NCBI RefSeq assembly: GCF_014805685.1 | Contig: NC_060892.1 | Span: forward strand, 11,055,490-11,119,489 | Length of the DNA: 64,000 nt | Direction: 5' to 3' | DNA from: Silurus meridionalis | Lineage: Eukaryota > Chordata > Actinopteri > Siluriformes > Siluridae | Part shown: positions 38,201-53,100 of the stretch, piece by piece | Layout: each line of letters begins with the position of its first letter | Position numbering within the stretch: the stretch's first letter is position 1 | Program-made: the position numbers and the translations under genes | Notes under the pieces: model-generated | Told to the model about the DNA's origin: nothing | The model's database searches: none | What the model saw: only the letters and a program-made list of their open reading frames with translations

Positions 38201-41033
38201 TTGATTTAGAATAAACATGTTTTTTTAACTGTATGTATAATCATATTTTCCTTTATTTCTTTATGTCCTTCTGTCTCACAGGCAGCTATTGTGTAATTGT
38301 TGTTAATATCTGTGAGGATTTTCTAGCATTATGTCTGTTGTTTTTTTCTCTACATGTTTGATGCCTGTGTAACAAATATAGTTTCCAATATCACCTACCC
38401 TAAACTGCTAGAGATACTTATGTTTAACCTTTTACACTATACTATTTTAATATACTTTCTTGAGATCAGACTGGGGCAGTTTATCCAGTGTTGATTGACA
38501 GTATCATGCTCTACAAGGATAAGAATGCTTCTGGGTTTTTTTGTGTATACGCTACTACATATCAAGCATCTTGTGTTAGATTTCAGGTTGACTTTGTGCA
38601 TATTTGTTTGCCAAGGTTTAACAGCATAGCTATGCAAAATGTATTCTGATAAAAACATACCTCATCTTAAAATGGCAAAAAAAAGATTGAGTGGCACCAC
38701 CATAAATTCCCATCATTCTTAAGTGCTGTTAGGATAAAGGTGCCAATGAGTTCATTTCCCAAACTTGTTCATTTACTCAGCATAAAGCTTAGGAAATGAA
38801 CACTGGAATCAAAACACTTCCAGCTGACTCCTCATCTCTCATAATTTGACATCTTTAAACTGAAAACAGATGTCTGAGGTCATGCCTTAAGTTCAAATAT
38901 CTCTGATGTTCTGACTTTACTCCTTCAACCCTCTTTGTTCCACTGCCCACAGGAGGAGTTTTCACTCGTCGAGCTGAGGTAAGCTTTCAGCCAGGTGGAG
39001 AGAAACTTACCATCACCCAGGAGTTCAAAGGAATCGACGAGCACGACCACCTAGTGGTGAGCACTCACCTGGATGGCAGGATCCCAGAAGTTTTACCTGG
39101 TGCCAGTGTCCAAATTGATCCCTACTTTGAGATCTACCAATACTCTAGCAACTGTGAGTCAGACTTTTACCATGATCATCTCAATGCAGCAGCCGTCATC
39201 AGAAGAATGCAAAGAGTAAAGCATTTGTATTTTCTCTTTTTTTGCTTATTTCCCACCTCAGTGATCACATCTACGTCCACACGGGAATACACAGTAAGCC
39301 CCCCTGATGGTCCTGTTCAGACTCTGAGCTACCAGTGGAGGCAAAGGATCACATTCCAAAGCTGCCAGCATGGTGAATCTATTCTCTCTGCTCTACAACC
39401 AAGCCAGCAGCTCAGCGTGGACCAGGTGTTCGTCATGTACGATTCTACCAATCAGCTCATCCGCTATGCCATGAGCAACAAGGTCGGGCCTGTTGGTAAG
39501 TAGCTCTGTCATTATCGAGCAGATATTGGCCAGGCTAATGTGAGTCTATGTTAAAACTAATAATTACCATATTTTTCGGACTATAAGCCGCTACTTTTTT
39601 CCCACGTTCTGAACCCCGTGGCTTAAACAACAAAGCGGCTTATTTATGAATTTTTCCACAAACTTCAAGCCAAAAAACTGAACCCCCATAACATTAGACC
39701 AATGAAATTTCCGAACGGAAACAAAAAAAACGCACCTCACCTGTGTTCTGAGCTGCACGGCATCGGGAGAAAAACTTTTTTTTTAAATGCACAACGATGC
39801 CAAAAGATAAACTCCCTAGAGAAATAGTTGTGAAAGGAAGGAGGAAGACAGTGAACAATGACTTTCTTGGTCGGCTACTGTTTAGATACAAGCCGTTGTA
39901 ACGCGTTGAGTCTGGGTTAAGGGAGAGCGCGCTAACTCCAGTTGCAACAGAAATCATATAAGCACAGACAGGTTTCCAAAAGTCGTGCTTTTTTATTTTT
40001 CTTGGCAACAGCATTACAGGTTAGTCAAAGAAACTTAGAAATGAGCATCAGAAAATAATATGGACATAATCCTCGTCTTGCACACATGCAGTGCCAGGCT
40101 ATTCCCAAAATACCGCTATGCTCCTAAAGGAAGCGCAACATATTTCACCCGTTACACCGTGTGTAACGTGTCTTTCGTTAAAGCCTGTGTAAAGTTCATT
40201 AGTTTTAGTGCGGACACCTGCGGCTTATTTATGTTCAAAATAAAAATATTTCTAAAATTCAGTGGGTGCGGCTTATAACTGTGGTGAGTAGAAAAGCATC
40301 TCAGAATGCACATGAACTTTGTTGATAATTACAGCAGAAGGCTAAATCAGGTTCACCCCACTTAGCTAAGAACAGGATTCTCAGACAATAGTGGGCACAG
40401 ACAGCTAAAGATTGGAAAAAGACTAGGCAATGTTGTTGTTTTTGTTGTTATGAGTGCATCTGTATTTGCATATACAGTACAGACCAAAAGTTTGGACACA
40501 CCTTCTCATTCAAAGAGTTTTCTTTATTTTCATGACTATGAAAATTGTAGATTCACACTGAAGGCATCAAAACTATGAATTAACACATGTGTAATTATAT
40601 ATGGAATTATATACATAACCAAAAAGTGTGAAACAACTGAAAAATGTCATATTCTAGGTTCTTCAAAGTAGCCACCTTTTGCTTTGATTACTGCTTTGCA
40701 CACTCTTGGCATTCTCTTGATGAGCTTCAAGAGGTAGTCACCTGAAATGGTCTTCCAACAGTCTTGAAGGAGTAGGAGTTCCCCGAGAGATGCTTGGCAC
40801 TTGTTGGCCCTTTTGCCTTCACTCTGCGGTCCAGCTCACCCCTAAACCATCTCGATTGGGTTCAGGTCCGGTGACTGTGGAGGCCAGGTCATCTGGCGCA
40901 GCACCCCATCACTCCCCTTCTTGGTCAAATAGCCCTTGATGCCTTCAGTGTGACTCTACAATTTTCATAGTCATGAAAATAAAGAAATCTCTTTGAATGA
41001 GAAGGTGTGTCCAAACTTTTGGTCTGTACTGTG

Positions 41034-41106
<73 letters not shown>

Positions 41107-41107
41107 A

Positions 41108-41146
<39 letters not shown>

Positions 41147-44100
41147 GTATGTATGTGTGTGTGTTATCACATGGTAGGTGGGTGAGCTCAAGTGGCTGTA
41201 GGGGTTGTTTCTGGGTGTGGGGGCAGATTATGTATGTAGGCCTGGCTCAGCTGGAGTTTACAGCTAGAGAGGACCAACATCTGCGGAGTGCTTCCTGTCA
41301 GGCCGAGCACTCCGTTCAAACGCTAATGAGCAGCTGTCTCACAGCCCAGCGACATGTCTGCTCTCAGCACTGCGGTGCTCACTAGCGTGATCATGTTTGA
41401 ACAGCAGGATTGTTTGAGACTGGGATGTGAGCAAGACTTTGGAATTGAGAGTGTATTTCAACTAGATCCAATGTCAACCAGAACCAATGTCAATAAATAG
41501 TTCAGTCGTGGATTTGTAGGTTAAATATTTATAGAATACAAAAGAAATAACATTCAATAAAGCATTCTGGATCAGAGCTGATCTTTCAAAGTATAAATAC
41601 AAAGAGTTTGATATTTTCTCCATGATGATACTGTAATAAATAAGAAATAAAGAACATCTCCAGCAAATGTTATGTAGAAAGTAACAACAACATCTTATCT
41701 CTATTATCTTTTTATTATTTTTGTTATTTTACAAAAATATAATATGTTTAGGGCTGAATTTAGATGTAATTCAAGGAGAGTGACATCAGTTTATCCATAG
41801 AACAGGGCAAAACGTTTATCTGCCCTTGTATATGTATCATTTTAAAGGTCAGGTTTTTCATTATAAACTTACTATTAAAAAAAAAAAAAGCTTGGATTTT
41901 TTTTTTTATTTGGTGTAAATTGAATTTTGTACTGCAGTAAAAAAAATACATTTAATTTATTCACCTGATTACAAAACCTCGTAAAGAAGCTGCTGTTTCA
42001 TTTTTGCTTTTTTTGTCAACTCCTCACTGAATCTGGAATTATGCTTCAGAACAGAGTGTCAGCTCCCTCCATCACATTTAACATCAACCTGAACATTAAG
42101 TTCACGGATAAAAAATTAAAAGGAAGAGCAAAATATTTAGGAAAAAACTCCTGTTGACTGAGCTAATGTAATGCTATCTACATCTAGCTTAAATGACAAC
42201 AGCCTAAACTCACTCAAGTGGTTGTGTTAGTTTACTATTATGATGTTTATGCAACCTAATAAATGTGTTTATTAGAGTAAATTCATTAGAGTAACTTTCA
42301 TCCCGCTAAGACATTTTGCTTTTATTTAACTGCTGAGAAGTGTGAAGGCAGCATGTAGTTACCAATGAGATGTGGTGTTCTATATAAAACAGTAATTAAA
42401 CCTAAAAAACAAATGCACTAATGCTTGGGAAGCTTTAAAAAACAATTTTAAATGCAGAGTGAAATGTGTTTTTTTATGAAATCTTGCTCAGTTTAAGATT
42501 TGTGGTGAAATTTGAACTTTGAGTCTGGATTTTGCTGTCTTATACAGTTTGAGTTTTTTTCTGTGTATCTTACCACATTGAAGGCTATATAATATTTTAA
42601 TTATTATGGATGTGTAATAAAGGTTTAAAAACAGTAAATATATATTTAAACAGTTGAGTAAATATTGGAGTGTCTTTATTTCATGTATGGGAGTGAAATG
42701 ATTTTTAGTTACAAACGCTCATGCATTTTGTTTTTAGGTGGAACCCCGGAGCAGAATGCATGTTACACTGGGAGACACGGATGCGACACCAATGCAGCCT
42801 GCCTCCCTGGACATGGAAATGAATACACATGCCAGTGTGCTTCAGGCTTCACAGGCGATGGACGCGCATGCTACGGTGAGTTTCCTATCCATTTGATATA
42901 TAACCAACCAAGCCAGTGAATTGGTGTTATACTATGTATGTAAGCTGTGTAGGAATATGTTTAGAATTTGAGGATTTAAAGTGCCCATATGTTTGTGACT
43001 GACCGAGAGCAAATGTCTGGGTGAAATTCTCTCTGAAAACATCTGATCATGTGCAAAATTTAAATAATTGCTTTGTAAAAATCATGCAAAGAACAACAAA
43101 ACTCAATCTTAGTATTATATACTTAATGGGCTTCCCAACATATGGTAATTTAAAATTTTATTTTTAAAAGTTGAATTTGATGCCTGAATAGCCTGAACAT
43201 GATGTAAAAACTACAATATACAGAAAGTTCAGCTCTCTCTTTTTTGGAAAGCCATCTGATAATGGAAAGAAACTAATTTCATACAGACTGCTTTATCCCC
43301 GGTTAGGCTCGCAGCGACATTTTGCTGATTCGCTGTAACAATGGAATGAATATTACTACTGGTTCTCTTATACCAACACAGATATATATTTTGTATGCCT
43401 TTAATGCTAAAGTGTGTCTAAGTTCAGATATAACTAAAAAAATAAAAAAATAAATAAAAATAAAGCACTGAACCATTATATTTTTTGTCATTAATTATTT
43501 AAAAAAAAAACATTTTTTAATATGACATCGTCATAGCTAAAGTTTTATTTTAATCTCTTTCTTTCATCCAATGTCACAAAAGGTTTGTTAATGCAAATGT
43601 TCTTTGTTCTAACATATGTATATTAATAAACAAAAACCATAAGTAATTTAGGAGCACACCTAATTTAGATCATGAACTATCGTAAGGTTGAAAATATTTT
43701 TCTGTACTAATAAGATTTTTTAAAAATGTCCAACTTATACAGCATGTACATGATTGTCAATGCTTTTGCAAATCATTTATTAATTATATATCTGACCATT
43801 GTGGGCCAAACCATGAATCATAAACGATTCGGTCTTCATTAAATTTGAGTGAGTATGAGTTAATTCAGTTTGAGTGAGTATGAGTTAATTAAGTTTTTAT
43901 TAACATTAACATTTTCTCAAAACAAAGTAGAATTAAAATGATCTAAAACAGGGAGGTATGGGGATGTATTTCCTAGGTTCTCCCACCATATTCTTACTGA
44001 ATGTAGATTAATGAACAATTGGTACCAATATGTACCCATAAATGTATTAAATATATTTTAAGGCAAAATTAGTAATTGATTTGATGCCCAGAATGAGTCA

Positions 44101-47100
44101 TAGCTGTTTTTATTTTACTTTTTCATTACAGACCCTGTGTCTGGTGTGAGTGTCTGGTGAAAAAAAATTGCTGGACCATTAATGTAAAAAACTGATCTGT
44201 ATCATAGCATATGTTTTTGCGATTTTTCGTCCCCCTTGTTTCCTTTGGGTCTTTAATAATTGCCTTTCAAGATAACCGTGGCAAAAACAAATTGATGACT
44301 AGAAAAAACAGGAAGTTTTTCAGTGGTTTAAGACTTTCTCTTCTAGCCACAGATACTGCACATTAGTAACATTGTACATCCATTATGCAAAGGGTATTAT
44401 GCTTTATAATAAATATGTGAAAGATTTACTGGAGCTTTATGGGCTTTTAACAATGTTTTAAGATTGTACCACACTTTTCATGTAAAACTGTTCCACAGGA
44501 AGCTTTACTGTGGGAATGTATTGTAAAGAGTATGTAACTGTCTCCACTTAAAATAGCTAACAATATTCTTCCTTATCACTTAGATATTGATGAATGTGTC
44601 GAGGCCGCACGGATCTGTGGCGCTCACGCCATCTGTAATAATCATCCTGGGACTTTCCGCTGCGAATGTATGGACGGCTTCCAGTTTGGCGCCGATGGCC
44701 GCACCTGTGTCCGTAAGTGCAAAAAATAGTATGTGTGTTTGTGTGTGTGTGTGCATTTTGTCGTTTTACAAACAACTACAGGAAAGTTGACCTAGCTTAA
44801 AGAAGCAGGAAGTAGCTTGTTCATTCCTGTCTAAACAGCCTGTCTGTGTTTTTTCCGCTCAGAAGTCCACCATGACATCAATCACTGCCAGAGGGGGACA
44901 CACGACTGTGACATTGCTGAACGCGCCCGCTGTAGCTACACTGGTGGTTCAGAGTACATCTGCTCCTGTCTGCCTGGCTTCACAGGAGATGGCAGAGTAT
45001 GCCAGGGTAGGCATGTGTGTTTGATACAAACTTTAACATCAACAACCGGCAGAAAAAAAATTCCTTTAGATAATTAAATATGTTCTCTGCAATAGAAAAC
45101 AAACGAGTGGGTATGTAGTTACATTCAGCCTAATCTTTATAAAAACAAAAACAAATATTCAAGTTTAAATAATTGGCTGGGAATTAATAACAAACAATGG
45201 CAATGAAAATGTGACCATATGACAAATCACGCTATTGCGACAGTAAACCACATGCTTTATAGATGAGGGTTAATTTTTTTGCCTCCTCTATTCACTAGCT
45301 CTTCAGATCTATGGTGATGTATAGTCAAAATCCTTAGTCTGCTATCAAGGGCTGCTAGCAGCTCTTGTGATTGCCTTACACAAAACAGACACACAGCTCT
45401 GTATTGTTTCCACTTAAATACTCATCACAGTTTAGAAATGTAGACTGTTATATACAAGGACTTGACATTACTGTGCTACGCAGAGGAAGAACAGTAACAA
45501 AGCTGAAAAAAGCCCCTACAAATAAAATACATTTAGTTGTAAAATAAGAGAAAATTGGTTAAAAATAGAGAGGAAGTCATATTCAGAGCAAAGATCAAGC
45601 CTAAGCTTGGGTTATTGTTTGTGTTATATGTTATCATCATATCCGTGTTGATTTCCCTCTGGCTTTCCGGTTTCCTTCTAAAAACATGCTTTTAGGTGGA
45701 CTGTAAATTTCCCCACAGTTTAAACAAGTGTATAAATGTGTGTGGGACTAATGTTTCATCCAGGGTGTATTTCCTCCTTACTCCCAGTGTTCACTGGACC
45801 TCAGCACACAGCAGGAAAAAAGCAGATGAACGCAATACTGAATAACTTGCTTTTATTAGTCAAAAAATTAAACCAGGTCTTGGGAGTGGACATTGTTATA
45901 CAGCTAATGTACCTTTATGCCAGTCATAGCAAACCCTGTTACTAATCTGTGTCCCTATCAGTGCAGTAATACAGGCTCCTGTAGCAATCCAGGCTTTATA
46001 TGGTATGCACCCATGCTCCAGTGGGAAAGGAAATGCTTCGACTACAGGCCCCACAGCTGTTCTCCTTCGACCCCCCACCACCCCACCACCCCCACCCCCA
46101 TCCCCATCCCCACGTTCCTTTCTTCACTCCTTGCTGTAGTTCAAAATATGCTTTTGGACTGAATCCACCCTGAAATCATTTAACATCCGTGGTGAAATTT
46201 CAACTCTACGTAGCAGGTCTGCATGGTCTAACCCAAACTATGTTGCAAAAGAAAAAAATTCCTGTATAAGCCCACGGAATAAACTGCAAGCTCAAGTATG
46301 TTTCAACAGATGTCCACTGATTGTCTTTTCATTACATGTGGTGTTTTCTATCGACTTGAAAATAGTGAAAATAGAAATAGAAAAAAGTGATACTGCAATG
46401 TGTGGGGTTTTTTTTTTTGCATACAAACGTTTGTGCATATTTATACGCAATTTATTTTTTATTTTCTTTTACCATATTTTTACAGATATTGATGAATGTG
46501 TCGAGGCCGCACGGATCTGTGGCGCTCACGCCATCTGTAATAATCATCCTGGGACTTTCCGCTGCGAATGTATGGACGGCTTCCAGTTTGGCGCCGATGG
46601 CCGCACCTGTGTCCGTAAGTGCAAAAAATAGTATGTGTGTTTGTGTGTGTGTGTACATTTTGTCGTTTTACAAACAACTACAGGAAAGTTGACCTAGCTT
46701 AAAGAAGCAGGAAGTAGCTTGTTCATTCCTGTCTAAACAGCCTGTCTGTGTTTTTTCCGCTCAGAAGTCCACCATGACATCAATCACTGCCAGAGGGGGA
46801 CACACGACTGTGACATTGCTGAACGCGCCCGCTGTAGCTACACTGGTGGTTCAGAGTACATCTGCTCCTGTCTGCCTGGCTTCACAGGAGATGGCAGAGT
46901 ATGCCAGGGTAGGCATGTGTGTTTGATACAAACTTTAACATCAACAACCGGCAGAAAAAAAATTCCTTTAGATAATTAAATATGTTCTCTGCAATAGAAA
47001 ACAAACGAGTGGGTATGTAGTTACATTCAGCCTAATCTTTATAAAAACAAAAACAAATATTCAAGTTTAAATAATTGGCTGGGAATTAATAACAAACAAT

Positions 47101-50100
47101 GGCAATGAAAATGTGACCATATGACAAATCACGCTATTGCGACAGTAAACCACATGCTTTATAGATGAGGGTTAATTTTTTTGCCTCCTCTATTCACTAG
47201 CTCTTCAGATCTATGGTGATGTATAGTCAAAAATCCTTAGTCTGCTATCAAGGGCTGCTAGCAGCTCTTGTGATTGCCTTTACACAAAACAGACACACAG
47301 CTCTGTATTGTTTCCACTTAAATACTCATCACAGTTTAGAAATGTAGACTGTTATATACAAGGACTTGACATTACTGTGCTACGCAGAGGAAGAACAGTA
47401 ACAAAGCTGAAAAAAGCCCCTACAAATAAAATACATTTAGTTGTAAAATAAGAGAAAATTGGTTAAAATAGAGAGGAAGTCATATTCAGAGCAAAGATCA
47501 AGCCTAAGCTTGGGTTATTGTTTGTGTTATATGTTATCATCATATCCGTGTTGATTTCCCTCTGGCTTTCCGGTTTCCTTCTAAAAACATGCTTTTAGGT
47601 GGACTGTAAATTTCCCACAGTTTAAACAAGTGTATAAATGTGTGTGGGACTAATGTTTCATCCAGGGTGTATTTCCTCCTTACTCCCAGTGTTCACTGGA
47701 CCTCAGCACACAGCAGGAAAAAAGCAGATGAACGCAATACTGAATAACTTGCTTTTATTAGTCAAAAAATTAAACCAGGTCTTGGGAGTGGACATTGTTA
47801 TACAGCTAATGTACCTTTATGCCAGTCATAGCAAACCCTGTTACTAATCTGTGTCCCTATCAGTGCAGTAATACAGGCTCCTGTAGCAATCCAGGCTTTA
47901 TATGGTATGCACCCATGCTCCAGTGGGAAAGGAAATGCTTCGACTACAGGCCCCACAGCTGTTCTCCTTCGACCCCCACCACCCCACCACCACCCCACCC
48001 CCATCCCCCATCCCCACGTTCCTTTCTTCACTCCTTGCTGTAGTTCAAAATATGCTTTTGGACTGTATCCACCCTGAAATCATTTAACATCCGTGGTGAA
48101 ATTTCAACTCTACGTAGCAGGTCTGCATGGTCTAACCCAAACTATGTTGCAAAAGAAAAAAATTCCTGTATAAGCCCACGGGAATAAACTGCAAGCTCAA
48201 GTATGTTTCAACAGATGTCCACTGATTGTCTTTTCATTACATGTGGTGTTTTCTATCGACTTGAAAATAGTGAAAATAGAAATAGAAAAAAGTGATACTG
48301 CAATGTGTGGGGTTTTTTTTTTTTGCATACAAACGTTTGTGCATATTTATACGCAATTTATTTTTTTATTTTCTTTTACCATATTTTTACAGATATTGAT
48401 GAATGCCACACTTCCCCTTGCCATAGAGATGCCAACTGTTACAACACACAAGGATCTTATACCTGTCAGTGCAATGCAGGTTTCTATGGTGATGGCTTTA
48501 GGTGCACAGCTGATTCAGGTAGGAATGGTGTGTATGTTAGAGAGAGAGGGATAGGGAGGGGTAGGGGTAGGGGTAGGGATGGGGATAGGGAGGGAGGGAG
48601 GGAGGGAGGGAGAGAGAGAGATGTAAAAAGAGCTGGACAAATCAGAAATCAGTCTAATGTAAAAACCCAAACAGGAATTCTCCCAGTCAAGATAAGTGCA
48701 TAATTTACAGTTCAATTCTAAACGAAGATAACATCAAGGATAAACATCCGTAAATAATTTGCCGGATATGTAAAATGGCAGACAGTGAGGCTCTGTGCAT
48801 CTGGTTATACGTGACCACCCCAAAGCCAGAGGGAATGCAGGCTGCTTTTCTTGTTATCGATCAAATTATCGATTATTGTCATGTCCTCCTGGAATTGAGT
48901 TGTTTACCAGCATCATGATCATTATCCTTGATTGTAGTTGAACCCTTTTGATAAACTAATTTAAAGTCTATATTTTTCCAGTTAGAAATCTACAATTCAA
49001 CAAAGCATTAATACACTTCAAGCCAAGAATGGCAAAATATTATGATCTTAACAACAAAATGTTGTTTAGAAAAAGTAGCCGAAATAAAAAAAATTTAATC
49101 TTTGTGTGATATGGTGTGTTTGGTTTTTGCTCAGGTATGGAATCATCTTCAAAGTATAATTGTATCTATTAATAATCTATTAGAAAACAACAGCTTTTCT
49201 AAATAATTTCTATTTTGTTTAAAATATTTAATGTCATGGATAATTTGATCGGTAGCACAAACACAGTTCCAGGAAAACATGGAAATTGGGCCTTGTTGTT
49301 TTTTATAGGAGTTTTCATGGCCGATTTCCCACAGTGCTGCCTTAACAGTTGCATCTTTCGCCTGAGGTTTTGGTCCTTTTTTTATGAATCCTTATGCAAG
49401 AGGCATTTGTTCTTTGAGTGCATTTCTGATTTTGTTTTGTGGGATCAGAATTTGGTTTTTACTCTTGTCTGTGTTGATTTTACACATGTTGATCTGGCTT
49501 TGTAAGTTGCAAGGAAAAGCATGTGTGTAATCATGTATGCATAATGATGGGAAACTGTGTTTGGGAAATGGTTGTGTTGTGTCTGGAGTGTGGTGTACCA
49601 CAGAATGTCTGAAATAGCGAGTCGGGCATAGTAACTATTTCAAAGGAATTTTTATCGTATTCATCTGCCTGAGTACTTCTTTCATTATGTATGTTCTTTA
49701 TTTTACCATTTCGCTAAAGCAAAGTAAAACTTGTACTTTAAAGCAAATTTTCCTGTGTGTACATTTTAGTGCGTGAAAAGACTGTATGCGAACGACACAG
49801 AGAAACAGCCCTGGCAGCCACATCTACAGGAGTTTTGACGGTTGGCCAGTACATCCCTTCATGTGAATATAATGGAGAATATACGCCGATGCAGTGCCAC
49901 GAGAGCATCGGCCAGTGCTGGTGCGTGTATCATAATGGCCAGGAAATCCCTGGAACCAGAACTGGACCAGACAGCAGACCCTCATGTAAGCACAGAGAGG
50001 TTTGGTGCTCTTTTGTAAAAGTTGTGTACTGTGATGGAAGATTTTTGTCATATCGCTCACCTCTACTGTGTTTCTGCTTATTAGCATTTTGGTCTTGCTA

Positions 50101-53100
50101 GCCTAATACAATTGGATATTTCCACTAATTTACAATTAATATATAGAATATTTGCTTTATCATACATCTCTTATTTTAATGTTTAGAATTGTACTTTGGG
50201 ATGCTTGATATTATATTATACACTCACCGGCCACTTTAATAGGTACACCTTACTAGTACCGGGTTGGACCCCCTTTTGCCTTCAGAACTGTCTTAATCCT
50301 TCGTGTCATAGATTCAACAAGGTACTGAAAACATTCTTAAGAGATTTTGGTCCATATTGACATGATAGCATTACGCAGTTGCTGCAGATTTGTCGGCTGC
50401 ACATCCTGAAGCGAATCTCCCGTTCCACCACATCCCAAAGGTGCTCTATTGGATTGAGATCTGGTGACTGTGGAGGCCATTTCAGTACAGTGAACTCATT
50501 GTCATGTTCAAGAAACCAGTCTGAGATGATTCGCGCTTTATGACATGGCGCGTTATCCTGCTGGAAGTAGCCATCAGAAAATGGGTACACTGTGGTCATA
50601 AAGGGATGGACATGGTCAGCAACAATACTCAGGTAGGCTGTGGCGTTGACACGATGCTCAATTGGTACTAATGGGCCCAAAGTTGCCAAGAAAATATCCC
50701 CCACACCATTACAAACCACCACCAGCCTGAACCGTTGATTCAAGGCGGTATGGATCCATGCTTTCATGTTGTTGACGCCAAATTCTGACCCTACCATCCG
50801 AATTTCGCAGCAGAAATCGAGACTTATCAGACCAGGCAAAATTTTTCCAATCTTCTATTGTCCAGTTTTGGTGATCCTGTGCGAATTGTAGCCTCAGTTT
50901 CCTGTTCTTAGCTGTCAGGAGTGGCACCCGGTGTGGTCTTCTGCTGCTGTAGCCCATCCTCCTCAAGGTTCGACGTGTTGTGTGTTCAGAGATGATCTTC
51001 TGCATACCTCGGTTGTAACGAGTTGTTATTTGAGATACTGTTGCCTTTCTATCAGCTTGAACCAGTCTGGCCATTCTTCTCTGACCTCCTCTGGCATCAA
51101 CAAGGCATTTGCGCCCACAGAACTGCCGCTCACTGGATATTTTCTCTTTTTTGGACCATTCTCTGTAAACTCTAGAGATGGTTGTGCGTGAAAATCCCAG
51201 TAGATTAGCAGTTTCTGAAATACTCAGACCAGCCCGTCTGGCACCAACAACCATGCCACGTTCAAAGTCACTTAAATCACCTTTCTTCCCCATTCTGATG
51301 CTCGGTTTGAACTGCAGCACATCATCTTGACCATGTCTACATGCCTAAAGGCATTGAGTTGCTGCCATGTGATTGGCTGATAAGAAATTTGCGTTGGACA
51401 GGTGTACCTAATAAAGTGGCCGGTGAGTGTATGCTTATATAATATATGCTTATGGCTCCTCATCATTAGAAAAGAGTTTATTCTGTCACCTGAAAGTAAG
51501 AAGTAGAAGGCCTCGTTTTTAAAAGAAGAAATGTAGCAAAGCACTTGTACAAATGTACAGGATGGACATTTCAGATCACAACCCAATGCTGCTTTTATCA
51601 TTTTGTTGGTTTCTTGTAGGTCAGGATTATGTCCCTATTGGCCCCACCACCAGGCCGGATGTCAGACCACCACCACCAGGAGCTAACCTTCTGTTTGCCC
51701 AGAATGGCAAAATTGATCACATTCCACTGGATGGCATCAACATGAAGAAAGAGGAGACTAAGACAATGCTACATCTACCAGTGAGTTTCAGCTATGAGAA
51801 TTCTTTGGGCCTTGTTAGATTTTTGAATCAACAAACGCAATTATTTTCCATAACATGACACTGATCTAATTTTTCAGGACTGGAGGGCACCAAAGTTCGA
51901 CATAAAAAAAATTGCACCTGACATTTTTTAGTGCGGATTAAGATTGAATACATATCTGATTGGTGTCTGCAGTCTGGCAAACAATAATGAAGGAATGTAA
52001 AATTGGTGATTGGTTGGATCAGTTTTCTTAGAAATCAATATGCATTTTACAGCTATGTGTCACTTGTGGTTATAAATGTGAACTGGGAAGATCAGATCAG
52101 ATGAGAGGAAAAAAAGATTTTAATTTTAATATAGATATAGTGCTTGTTTCTTTGGCCATTAATTAATATATTAGAGCTACAAGTGAAGCTTTGGCTACAA
52201 AATACTTAACTTGCGCCAACTGTGGTATTGTCAAATTTGTGAAACAGAGAAATCAATAGAATTAGCCTAATGTAGCTCTAGGAACCTAATCATTGGCATG
52301 ATTAATAATATTACACTTTAATCTTGAAATTATGCATAGAGACAGACTTAACACTGGTTACACCATGAGCCCATATCACCATGAGCGAATTGTCAATGCA
52401 AATAAACCTTTGAACCTATTTGTGGCAAATAGATATTGCGTGACATTCCGACGATATAGTAAGCTCCAGTTACACACTATCAAGGCCATTCCTTAATTTT
52501 CAATTCCTTAAGTTTAATCTAATTTTGTTTTTAAAAAATTTTTCCAGCCCATGATGAAGCAATTCCTATTTTCTTTAAAGGAAACACATGAGCCAGATCT
52601 TGTTTCTGTGGAAGGGTGTGGGGTCAGCTGGCAGGATAGGACTTGATATTGTTTATTGAAATTTCAATTTAACATACGGTCAATAAGCTAAAATAACAAA
52701 CCACGGGACACCACTGTAATTATGGATGATGACTGTGTAGCGGTGGTGAGCATGTCTGTGCTCTGAGATCACTTTAGAAAATGCTTAATGTTTAGGATTT
52801 ACAGGTAGTCGTCGACTTACGACCACGATTGGTTCCGACAGACCGGTAAGTAGAGTAGGCTATATGTACAGTACTGTAATATGATGTTATACAAATCTTT
52901 AAGTAGTATTTGTTCATTTTATGCCATTTGTATCATATCTACACCATTTTGATTCACGAATTCTTTCTTTATCTTTCAAAATCGCGGAGATGGTAGTGCT
53001 GTCGGAAGCTGGTACGCACTGTCGTACACCGCGGCTTGTGGTCGTATGGTCGTAAGTCGTAGGTCGTAAATCGACGACTACCTGTACTGTATTGTTTAAA

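Noticed and set aside
40925..41385. Long open frames with Ile-Tyr, Val-Cys or Thr-His runs
   Set aside because: They are translations of (TA)n and (TG)n microsatellites. The same applies at 4119-4379, 8435-8635, 28409-28741, 29155-29254 and 59657-59884.
45736..46162. Open frames repeated at 45736-45945/47638-47847 and 45917-46162/47819-48043
   Set aside because: They lie in the intron of the duplicated EGF unit; they occur twice because the intron is duplicated, not because of coding function.
48305..48703. 132-codon open frame extending exon G on both sides
   Set aside because: Only the central part (48393-48518) is the real EGF exon; the extensions are intron sequence, including a GGGTAG low-complexity tract.
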